A stretch of DNA of 6,718 bases, taken from NCBI GenBank assembly GCA_021812265.1, contig JAKAOI010000065.1, forward strand, positions 1-6,718. Direction: 5' to 3'. This DNA is from Chloroflexota bacterium. GTDB lineage: Bacteria > Chloroflexota > Ktedonobacteria > Ktedonobacterales > JACDGC01. The stretch's first letter is position 1, and each line of letters begins with the position of its first letter. The notes under the pieces are model-generated. The model saw nothing but the letters and a program-made list of their open reading frames with translations. It was not told the origin of the DNA and did no database searches. Of this stretch, positions 1 through 5,929 are shown one piece after another. The position numbers were made by a program, and so were the translations under genes.

Positions 1-1532
1 TTTTAGCTCAAATATTTGTGGCGGCTCCATTTAGTGTATTAACAACACGCAGCGCATTTTTATCTATAGACAGTAATCAAAGTGACGCGGCGCAAACATT
101 AACGGCGCATTTTTTTCGGATTTTTCGCACGGTAGAGCTGCCCCAAGTGCGGCACACCATTATTATAGGTTTGGCGTTGTCGTGGCTGCGCGCTATGGGC
201 GAATATGGGGCAACAATGATCATGGCGTATCACCCATATACGCTGCCGGTATATACATTTGTGCAGTTAAGCAGTTATGGCGGTGTTGCCGGCGCCCTGC
301 CTTTGGCGGCGCTTGCGTTTATTGCCAGCGCTGTTATTTTGGCGGCGTTATGGGGCGGCGCAATCCTAACAGATAAAATTTCCGCATCTGTTCAGGCTGC
401 GCAGGTCGCAAATTGCCAATATACGCAAAATAATACACGGCCCTTGCTGCAATTTTTGGAGCCGCAGCCGGCGTTAATAATAAATGGCATATTTCGGCAA
501 GGCAAATTTATATGCGCGGCGGCGTTAACTGCGCCCGCAGGTGTTACTGTAATTCTCGGCGTGTCTGGCTCCGGTAAGACCACACTTTTAAAAGGAATAG
601 CCGGACTTATCCCCATTACTTCGGGCAGTGTCGCAATTGGAGATGATACGCTATGCCAAGCGAAAAAACACAGCCTTCCGCCCGCGCAGCGCAAGGTGGG
701 ATATGCGCCGCAGGGATTGGGGTTATTTAAGCATTTAACCGCTCTGCAAAATGCGGCGTTTGGAGCCGCCGGCTCTCGCGCACAAAAACGCGCCGCCGGG
801 CAAGAAGCCTTAGCAATTGTACACGCTGCGGATCTCGCCGGACGCCAAGTGACTAAACTTTCTGGCGGACAGGCGCAACGTGTCGCCTTAGCGCGAGCGT
901 TAGCCGCACGCCCGCGCGCGCTGCTGCTGGATGAACCCTTTACTTCAATGGATTTGCCCCTGCGTTCAGCGCTCCGCAGAGAGTTGCGCGCGCTTTGGCG
1001 CAACTGGAATATCCCCATCCTTATTACAACGCATGATCTGCAAGATATGCGTATGTTAGCTGATTACGTCGCTATTGTCGATCGCGGGGTAATTATTCAA
1101 AGCGGCGCGCGCGATTGGGTATGTGAACATCCCGTTTCAACATACGCGGCAGAACTTTTAGGAATAATAAATATTATTGAAATTACCGCCGTCGAAGTCA
1201 TGCAAACCCCCGACGGCATAACGCTGCAATCTGCGCTGCATATTCAGGCGTCATCATATCCCTTTAAAGTTGATCAGGCAGCCATCCGTTTTGCGCTGGC
1301 GCCGGATCGACTGCAGCTTTCTCGCACTCCAAATACTTCTCCGCAAGAAAACATCACTTGGAATGTTGGTGAAATACTGGCAACAGAACGGGCTGATATT
1401 GGTAATTTGGCGCTATTTGCTGCGGGGCCATTCAGAATCTATGCCGTATGTCCTGCTGATTGGCTGCCCAAGGAACATGAATTGGCGTACCTGCGCATTC
1501 CCGAAGACGCGATTATACCCATAGGTTTATAG
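1..1532 (+). CDS. Fused ABC transporter permease-ATPase, ModB-ModC type (molybdate/tungstate), 5' partial
   Basis: One polypeptide carries the permease and the ATP-binding subunit of an oxyanion importer. The frame is open to the window edge (first full codon at base 3), so the GTG at 18 is internal; residues below count from it. Residues 1-118 are the end of a ModB/WtpB-like inner-membrane permease: an EAA-type loop (DAAQTL..FRTVELP, 24-42), the hallmark GEYGAT (61-66), AYHPYTLPV (70-78) and a last membrane helix (about 92-113). A linker of about 35 residues leads to a complete ABC ATPase: Walker A GVSGSGKTT (181-189), Q-loop YAPQ (229-232), signature LSGGQAQR (281-288), Walker B ALLLDEP (301-307) and H-loop TTHD (His339). 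Residues 385-504 look like a divergent TOBE/Mop anion-sensing region. ModB and ModC are usually separate proteins; here no stop or frameshift separates them. The substrate is inferred from family resemblance; molybdate and tungstate cannot be told apart and sulfate is less likely. Stop TAG at 1530-1532. Confidence 0.88.
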   Translation, partial: LAQIFVAAPFSVLTTRSAFLSIDSNQSDAAQTLTAHFFRIFRTVELPQVRHTIIIGLALSWLRAMGEYGATMIMAYHPYTLPVYTFVQLSSYGGVAGALPLAALAFIASAVILAALWGGAILTDKISASVQAAQVANCQYTQNNTRPLLQFLEPQPALIINGIFRQGKFICAAALTAPAGVTVILGVSGSGKTTLLKGIAGLIPITSGSVAIGDDTLCQAKKHSLPPAQRKVGYAPQGLGLFKHLTALQNAAFGAAGSRAQKRAAGQEALAIVHAADLAGRQVTKLSGGQAQRVALARALAARPRALLLDEPFTSMDLPLRSALRRELRALWRNWNIPILITTHDLQDMRMLADYVAIVDRGVIIQSGARDWVCEHPVSTYAAELLGIINIIEITAVEVMQTPDGITLQSALHIQASSYPFKVDQAAIRFALAPDRLQLSRTPNTSPQENITWNVGEILATERADIGNLALFAAGPFRIYAVCPADWLPKEHELAYLRIPEDAIIPIGL

Positions 1533-1665
1533 CTTTGTGAAGCAGCCGCCCAAAAATCTCTTCGCTTTCTCTTGCAATTTTACGCGCTGACCCGTCATAC
1601 TGAATAATAGACCGCTTATATGGATACCCAGTAACCGGAAGTTTTAAGTAATATATGAGGTAATG
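1513..1665 (-). other. Stop-free minus-strand frame in the gap, possible gene remnant
   Basis: Between the ABC fusion gene and the S15-like hydrolase, the minus strand holds a 50-codon stop-to-stop frame (stop TAA on complement of 1513-1515, upstream in-frame stop on complement of 1666-1668). Its central part reads like ordinary soluble protein, for example YDGSARKIARESEEIFGRLL. It has no ATG, GTG or TTG in frame, so it cannot be a normal intact gene. It could be the 3' remnant of a decayed gene or chance; an open frame of this length is not rare at this composition. I do not recognise a family. Confidence 0.15.
1657..1661 (+). promoter_or_regulatory. Ribosome binding site (GAGGT) for the CocE/S15-like hydrolase
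   Basis: GAGGT matches the core of the Shine-Dalgarno consensus and ends 9 bases before the ATG at 1671. This is the clearest ribosome binding site in the window. It supports 1671 as the start and suggests the hydrolase is translated independently of the upstream ABC gene. No convincing sigma-70 promoter pair is visible in the 138-base gap; the best candidate (TTGCAA at 1572-1577 with CATACT at 1596-1601) matches only 4 of 6 bases in each box. Confidence 0.7.
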
Positions 1666-1670
1666 TTAAG

Positions 1671-3434
1671 ATGAGTGGCGCTGCATTCAATGGATATTCT
1701 GTCCATGCGGATTTTGATGTTCCTGTAGTCATGCGAGATGGTGTTACGCTTCGCGCAAACATATTTCGCCCGGATAGTGAAGGGGTATTTCCCGTTTTAG
1801 TAATGCGTATGCCGTATGGAAAAGATTTTCCGCTGGCTTCGTCCCTGCTGAACCCCAATTTTGCTGCGCGGCAGGGTTTTATTGTGGTTATTCAGGATGT
1901 TCGAGGCAGATTTACTTCCGAGGGAACATTTCTGCCGTTTTTGAATGAACACAACGATGGCTATGATACGGTTGAATGGGCGGCGCGTTTGCCGGGAAGC
2001 AATGGAAATGTGGGGATGTATGGCGCTTCGTATATGGGGTTTACTCAATGGGCCGCCGCGCAAACTCGTCCGCCGCATTTAAAGGCGCTGTTTCCGGTAT
2101 TTACATGGGCCGACGCTATGGATGGCGCAAACCTGCGCGGCGGCGCTGTTGAATTGGGTGTTACCCGCAATTGGACGATGCAAAATGCTATGGATACCGA
2201 TGTGCGCCGCGCGCGACTTACCGGGGACCCAATGCAAGCATTATTATCTATGCGCAAAATGGCCGGTGAATTAGACACTATGCCGACACGCGGCTATTTT
2301 GAAACTCCCGTTACCGGTTTTGGCCGCCGCCGCGGGATGGATTATTATGATATGTTTGATGAAAGTGTGCGTCGGCGCGCCGATACCGATTATACGCGGA
2401 TTTCTGGTGTTGTAGGCAGCTATGATGAACTGGATTTTCCCGCCTATCATATCGCCGGGTGGAGCGATATTTTTTTGGGCGGCTCCATCCGTAATTTTAC
2501 GGAACTCACTAAGCGCGGCAAAGCTCCACAAAAGTTGATGATTGGTCCGTGGTCGCATTCCGAGCAGGGAGAGCGTATTGGCGCAATAGATTTTGGTTTT
2601 GCCTCTTCATTATCATTTATTAATTTGCAGTCAGATTTCTTTACATTACAGCTGCGTTGGTTCAGCAGATTTTTGCGCAGCGAGCCAAACGGTATAGACA
2701 CGGAACCTCCCGTACAGATTTTTGTAATGGGCGCAAATACTTGGCGCTACGAAAATGAATGGCCGCTTGCAAGGGCTGTGACAACACCATTTTATCTGCA
2801 TAGCGGCGGCTCGGCAAATACATTGCATGGCAACGGCAGCCTGTCCGCCGAAAAACCCTTGGATGAGCCTTCCGACACATATATTTATGATCCCGCTAAT
2901 CCAACCCCAACATTGGGCGGCGCTTTACTGATGCATCCCGTGTTTCAGGGCGGCCCGCAAGATCAGCGCCCCGTTGAGCGCCGTGATGATATGTTGGTAT
3001 TTACTTCCGAGCCGATGCGGGATCCCGTTGAAGTAACCGGACCGATTACGGTGACGCTATACGCCGTTTCAGATGCGCCCGACACTGATTTTGTTGCCAG
3101 GCTTTCTGATGTTCACCCGGATGGTTTTACGCGCAATTTAACCGATGGTGTTATTCGCGCGCGAATGCGCAATGGTCTGCAAAATGAATCGCTCATTACC
3201 CCGGGACAGGTGTATGAATATACCATCGATCTATGGGCGACTAGCAATCTTTTTCTGCCCGGCCATCGCATTCGGGTGGATATAGCCAGCAGCAATTTTC
3301 CGCGGTGGGATCGCAATATGAACACCGGCGGCGTATATGGCGAGGAAACATCCGGCCGGCCGGCTAAACAGACAATATTGCATAATCAACAATATCCGTC
3401 GCATATTTTATTGCCGATTGTGCCAGCTCGATGA
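1671..3434 (+). CDS. CocE/NonD family (peptidase S15-like) serine hydrolase
   Basis: This 587-residue alpha/beta hydrolase belongs to the X-Pro dipeptidyl-peptidase-like/cocaine-esterase group, whose members cleave esters or acyl/peptide bonds. The N-terminal catalytic domain shows RDGVTLRANIFRP (22-34), a Tyr at 49 (MPYGKD) in the position that completes the oxyanion hole in cocaine esterase, QDVRGRF (75-81), and the nucleophile motif GASYMG with Ser120. The acid is probably Asp266 in GWSD (263-266) and the base His296 in GPWSH (292-296). A helical cap lies between about 145 and 250. From about 345 to the end is the beta-rich jelly-roll C-terminal domain (PepX_C-like). Length is normal for the family. 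The N-terminus has no signal peptide or lipobox, so a cytoplasmic location is inferred. The stop codon overlaps the next gene's start (ATGA, 3431-3434), so the two are probably co-translated. The true substrate cannot be read from sequence; an ester or amide-bearing small molecule is the best guess. Confidence 0.9.
   Translation: MSGAAFNGYSVHADFDVPVVMRDGVTLRANIFRPDSEGVFPVLVMRMPYGKDFPLASSLLNPNFAARQGFIVVIQDVRGRFTSEGTFLPFLNEHNDGYDTVEWAARLPGSNGNVGMYGASYMGFTQWAAAQTRPPHLKALFPVFTWADAMDGANLRGGAVELGVTRNWTMQNAMDTDVRRARLTGDPMQALLSMRKMAGELDTMPTRGYFETPVTGFGRRRGMDYYDMFDESVRRRADTDYTRISGVVGSYDELDFPAYHIAGWSDIFLGGSIRNFTELTKRGKAPQKLMIGPWSHSEQGERIGAIDFGFASSLSFINLQSDFFTLQLRWFSRFLRSEPNGIDTEPPVQIFVMGANTWRYENEWPLARAVTTPFYLHSGGSANTLHGNGSLSAEKPLDEPSDTYIYDPANPTPTLGGALLMHPVFQGGPQDQRPVERRDDMLVFTSEPMRDPVEVTGPITVTLYAVSDAPDTDFVARLSDVHPDGFTRNLTDGVIRARMRNGLQNESLITPGQVYEYTIDLWATSNLFLPGHRIRVDIASSNFPRWDRNMNTGGVYGEETSGRPAKQTILHNQQYPSHILLPIVPAR
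3352..3363 (+). repeat. Triple CCGG tandem repeat inside the hydrolase gene
   Basis: CCGG occurs three times head to tail, forming a 12-base self-complementary tract. It sits inside the C-terminal coding region, within the codons for Ser561 to Ala565 (SGRPA). It keeps the reading frame and is most likely a coincidence of Gly/Arg/Pro codons, although it could fold locally in mRNA near the hydrolase-permease junction. Confidence 0.5.
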
Positions 3435-4483
3435 AACGCACATATATTTTTATTTTTGCGGCTATGGTTTTTTTGCCCTTGTCCATGGCGCTGGCCGCCG
3501 CGTTTGGCCCTGTGTATATCAGCCCGGATATTGTAGCAAAAATACTGTTGAACCAAACCGGCCTGTTTCACTTTACGCCAAATTGGCCAAGCTATGCGGC
3601 GCCGATAGTGCTGGATGTGCGCCTGCCTCAAATTGTGGAAGGCGCTATTGTTGGTGTTGCTTTGGCGCTTTCGGGTGTATTATTTCAAGGGTTGCTGCGC
3701 AACCCTTTGGCAGATCCTTTTCTGTTGGGCGCTTCATCAGGCGCGGCGCTCGGCGCTACTATAGCGTTTGCCATACCGGCGTTTTATTATATAGCGGGAT
3801 TTTATGGTGTGCCGCTGTTGGCGTTTGCGGGATCGCTGCTTTCGGTTGCTTTGGTATACATGCTGGCTCGGGTAGATAATCGTGCGCCGGTGGTTACCCT
3901 GTTGCTTTCGGGTGTTGCTGTCAGTGCGCTGCTCGGCGCTGCGCAAACTATTATTATTACGCAAAACGCTGCCGTCAGTGACAGAATTGGGTCATTATAT
4001 TTATGGCTTTCGGGCGGCATTATTTTAAATACTTGGTGGCCGATTGGCGCAGTTGCTTTTATTGTATGCGCTGCATTTGTTGTTGCGGCGCTTATTGCCC
4101 CGGTGTTAGATACGTTTGCCGTGGGTGAAGAAAACGCCGCTTTTTTAGGTGTGCGTGTAGAACGCGCAAAATTTGGCGTTGTTGCTGCGGCGTCGCTGTT
4201 AGTGGCTTGCGCAGTTTCACTGAGCGGGCTGGTTGGCTTTGTTGGATTAGTAATACCGCACATTTGCCGGCAGCTTATTGGCCCCAAACATCGCCCGCTT
4301 ATCATCATGTCGCTGTTTACAGGCGGCAGCTTTCTTATATGGGCAGATACGCTTGCCCGCGTTTTTATGCCTGCGTTTTTTCACACATACACTGAATTGC
4401 CATTAGGCGTGGTTACTGCTCTGATTGGCGGCCCATTCTTTTTATGGCTGCTGCGCCGTTCCAGCAGAACTACGCGCGCTTAA
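3431..4483 (+). CDS. FecCD/BtuC-type ABC transporter permease
   Basis: A 350-residue inner-membrane permease of the family that imports ferric siderophores, haem or vitamin B12 as a homodimer with a FecE/BtuD-type ATPase and a periplasmic binding protein. About nine or ten hydrophobic segments are visible, the first at residues 5-25. Family hallmarks appear in order: RLPQIVEGAIVGVALALSG (64-82), QGLLRNPLADPFLLGASSG (86-104), the ATPase-contacting GLVGFVGLVIPHICRQLIG (266-284), WADTLAR (304-310) and ELPLGVVTALIGGPFF (322-337). Length is typical. The start is set by the ATGA overlap with the upstream hydrolase; no good Shine-Dalgarno precedes it, which favours translational coupling. Neither the cognate ATPase nor a binding protein is in the window, and the ModC-like ATPase upstream belongs to another importer class. 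The ligand is unknown; the coupling to a hydrolase hints at a ligand processed after uptake. Confidence 0.93.
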   Translation: MKRTYIFIFAAMVFLPLSMALAAAFGPVYISPDIVAKILLNQTGLFHFTPNWPSYAAPIVLDVRLPQIVEGAIVGVALALSGVLFQGLLRNPLADPFLLGASSGAALGATIAFAIPAFYYIAGFYGVPLLAFAGSLLSVALVYMLARVDNRAPVVTLLLSGVAVSALLGAAQTIIITQNAAVSDRIGSLYLWLSGGIILNTWWPIGAVAFIVCAAFVVAALIAPVLDTFAVGEENAAFLGVRVERAKFGVVAAASLLVACAVSLSGLVGFVGLVIPHICRQLIGPKHRPLIIMSLFTGGSFLIWADTLARVFMPAFFHTYTELPLGVVTALIGGPFFLWLLRRSSRTTRA

Positions 4484-4561
4484 CCATGTTCTTAACAGTA
4501 GTTTTTGCGCCGCATTTGGCGGACATTGTACAATACGATTAGTTTGATATTGTATATTGCC

Positions 4562-4585
4562 GGCGCGCGGCGCCTGTTTTGGCGC
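4562..4585 (+). promoter_or_regulatory. Competing GC-rich hairpins in the leader of the M20 gene
   Basis: Three arms lie in a row: GGCGC (4562-4566), GCGCC (4570-4574) and GGCGC (4581-4585). The middle arm can pair with either flank. The first pairing gives a 5-bp stem with a 3-base loop, followed by TGTTTT (4575-4580), like a short terminator for the upstream hydrolase-permease unit. The second gives a 5-bp stem with a 6-base TGTTTT loop and hides that tract. The arrangement resembles an attenuator but is short, and GGCGC/GCGCC are common in this DNA, so it may be chance. Confidence 0.25.
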
Positions 4586-4627
4586 AAAAGTTTCCTGATA
4601 GCGCAGTCGTATTATTTTATCAGTATG

Positions 4628-4632
4628 GAAGT
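4628..4632 (+). promoter_or_regulatory. Ribosome binding site (GGAAG) deciding the M20 hydrolase start
   Basis: GGAAG lies 7 bases before the ATG at 4640. The in-frame ATG at 4625 and a TTG at 4505 have no comparable site. This, with the family's usual N-terminus, favours 4640. Confidence 0.45.
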
Positions 4633-4639
4633 TGAACGT

Positions 4640-5827
4640 ATGTCTATTGATGTTTCTGCAGAAATTGCCGCTTTAGTTCCCGAAATGATCGCTATTCGCC
4701 GCGATTTGCATCAACACCCGGAATTGGCCTTTGAAGAGACGCGAACCGCGGAGATTATAACAGCAAAATTGACAGAATTAGGCTATCAGGTGTATAGCGG
4801 CCTTGGGCAAACCGGAGTGGTGGGCTTTTTCTCCGGCGGAAGAGCCGAGAGTGACGCCAAGAATCTATTAATTCGCGCCGATATTGATGCCCTGCCCGTG
4901 CAGGAAGCAAACCAAGTTGAATATCGCTCGCAAGAACCGGGAAAAATGCACGCTTGCGGCCATGATGGCCATATCGCCATCGGGTTAGGAGTTGCGGCGG
5001 CGTTGGCGGCGATACGAGCGCAGCTGCCATTTCATGTTACTGTTCTGTTTCAGCCGGCTGAGGAACGCGCCGGTGGGGCTATGGCAATGACTCGTGATGG
5101 TGTGTTTGAAAAAGTTCCACATCCTGATGCTGTGATTGGTTTGCATTTGTGGAGTCCTTTCCATGTCGGGACGATAGGGGTAAAAGCCGGCCCAATATTT
5201 GCCAGCGCTGATGAATTTATTATCCGTGTGCGCGGCAAAGGCGGCCACGGCGCTATGCCGGAATTAAGTGTAGACCCCATTGTAGCGTCGGCGCATATTG
5301 TTACTGCACTGCAAACCCTAATCAGCCGTGAAATTGCGCCAAGTCACCGCGCAGTCGTTACGGTGGGCGCTATTCATGGCGGAACGGCGTTTAATATTAT
5401 TGCTGATGAAGTGATTTTAACCGGAACGGTGCGCGCGTATGATCCTGCGGATAGAGCGCATATTATGAAACGTATCGGCGAAGTAGCTGCCGGTGTTGCA
5501 ATGAGTTTGCGCGCCGAGTGTACTGTTGGAGGGGATCTCGGCATTCCACCGTGCGTAAATGACGCCGGTGTGGCGGCAGTTGTGCGCGCTGCGGCAGCAC
5601 AAACCGTAGGCGAAAGCAATATTATTGAAGATTGCATGCAAACGGTGGGCGATGATATGGCGCATTTTTTAGAAACTGCTCCCGGCTGTTATTTTCTGGT
5701 TGGCGCAGGCAATCCCGAAGAAGGCATACAAGCGCCACATCACAGCGCTCTTTTTAATATAGATGAAAATAGTTTGCGGATTGGCGCGGAAACCTTGGTG
5801 CGCGCCGCGCTGCTGCTGTTTCCTTAA
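4640..5827 (+). CDS. M20D family metallo-amidohydrolase (hippurate hydrolase / N-acyl-amino-acid amidohydrolase type)
   Basis: This 395-residue cytoplasmic-type enzyme is expected to split an amide bond in an N-acyl amino acid (or a similar conjugate) using two divalent metal ions. The catalytic domain has RRDLHQHPELAFEE (20-33), IRADIDALP (78-86) and MHACGHDGH (103-111), giving metal ligands Cys106 and His108. Next come FQPAEE (137-142), with Glu141 as probable general base and Glu142 as ligand, GLHLW with His169, and the terminal HHSALF (367-372), where His368 aligns with the last ligand. The lid/dimerisation domain spans about 185-300 and includes GKGGHGAMPELSVDP (199-213). All expected ligands are present, so the enzyme should be active. 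ATG 4640 was chosen because it gives the usual length and N-terminus; the open frame upstream to 4505 encodes 45 residues unlike the family, and ATG 4625 would add only five. It follows the permease by 156 bases, so it may be a separate transcription unit. The substrate is not determinable. Confidence 0.92.
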   Translation: MSIDVSAEIAALVPEMIAIRRDLHQHPELAFEETRTAEIITAKLTELGYQVYSGLGQTGVVGFFSGGRAESDAKNLLIRADIDALPVQEANQVEYRSQEPGKMHACGHDGHIAIGLGVAAALAAIRAQLPFHVTVLFQPAEERAGGAMAMTRDGVFEKVPHPDAVIGLHLWSPFHVGTIGVKAGPIFASADEFIIRVRGKGGHGAMPELSVDPIVASAHIVTALQTLISREIAPSHRAVVTVGAIHGGTAFNIIADEVILTGTVRAYDPADRAHIMKRIGEVAAGVAMSLRAECTVGGDLGIPPCVNDAGVAAVVRAAAAQTVGESNIIEDCMQTVGDDMAHFLETAPGCYFLVGAGNPEEGIQAPHHSALFNIDENSLRIGAETLVRAALLLFP

Positions 5828-5870
5828 ACTTTAGCGCGTCACTTGCCCAAATAAATACATGAGCAAGGCA

Positions 5871-5902
5871 AGCGCTATAAGCGCTGCGCAATTTTTCAGC
5901 GC
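5871..5902 (+). promoter_or_regulatory. Overlapping hairpins between the M20 gene and the amidohydrolase
   Basis: AGCGCT (5871-5876) and AGCGCT (5880-5885) form a 6-bp stem with loop ATA. GCGCTG (5881-5886) can instead pair with CAGCGC (5897-5902) across a 10-base loop that contains five T. The two foldings are mutually exclusive because they share bases 5881-5885. The second ends 9 bases before the candidate ribosome binding site GGAG at 5912. They could act as a weak terminator or a translation control element, but the stems are short and similar motifs are frequent here. Confidence 0.25.
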
Positions 5903-5911
5903 CGCAAGAAC

Positions 5912-5915
5912 GGAG
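5912..5915 (+). promoter_or_regulatory. Weak ribosome binding site (GGAG) for the amidohydrolase
   Basis: GGAG lies 14 bases before the ATG at 5930, longer than the usual spacing, and nothing better is visible. An in-frame TAA at 5924-5926 excludes any start further upstream. Confidence 0.35.
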
Positions 5916-5929
5916 CCGCCAAATAAAAT

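Noticed and set aside
18..20. GTG as the start of the ABC fusion gene
   Set aside because: The frame stays open upstream to the window edge and continues the permease sequence (LAQIF before it), so this is an internal Val codon of a truncated gene.
392..1018. Long open frame on the minus strand opposite the ATPase domain
   Set aside because: It is rich in Arg, Ala, Ser and Cys with no family motifs, and lies wholly opposite a clear ABC ATPase; it is an antisense shadow of GC-rich codons.
1537..1570. Terminator after the ABC fusion gene (GTGAAG pairing with CTTCGC, then TTTCT)
   Set aside because: The stem is only 6 bp with a G-U pair and a 17-base loop, and the following T tract is broken, so it is not supported as an intrinsic terminator.
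3337..3879. Second + strand open frame of 180 codons across the hydrolase-permease junction
   Set aside because: It overlaps two strongly supported genes in another frame, is Cys/Arg/Gly rich and has no recognisable domain.
4526..4558. Promoter ahead of the M20 gene (TTGTAC with TATATT)
   Set aside because: The -10-like box matches 5 of 6 bases, but the spacer would be 21 bases and the -35 match is poor.
4505..4639. Extended N-terminus of the M20 enzyme from TTG 4505 or ATG 4625
   Set aside because: The extra residues do not resemble the family, neither start has a convincing ribosome binding site, and ATG 4640 gives the normal N-terminus.
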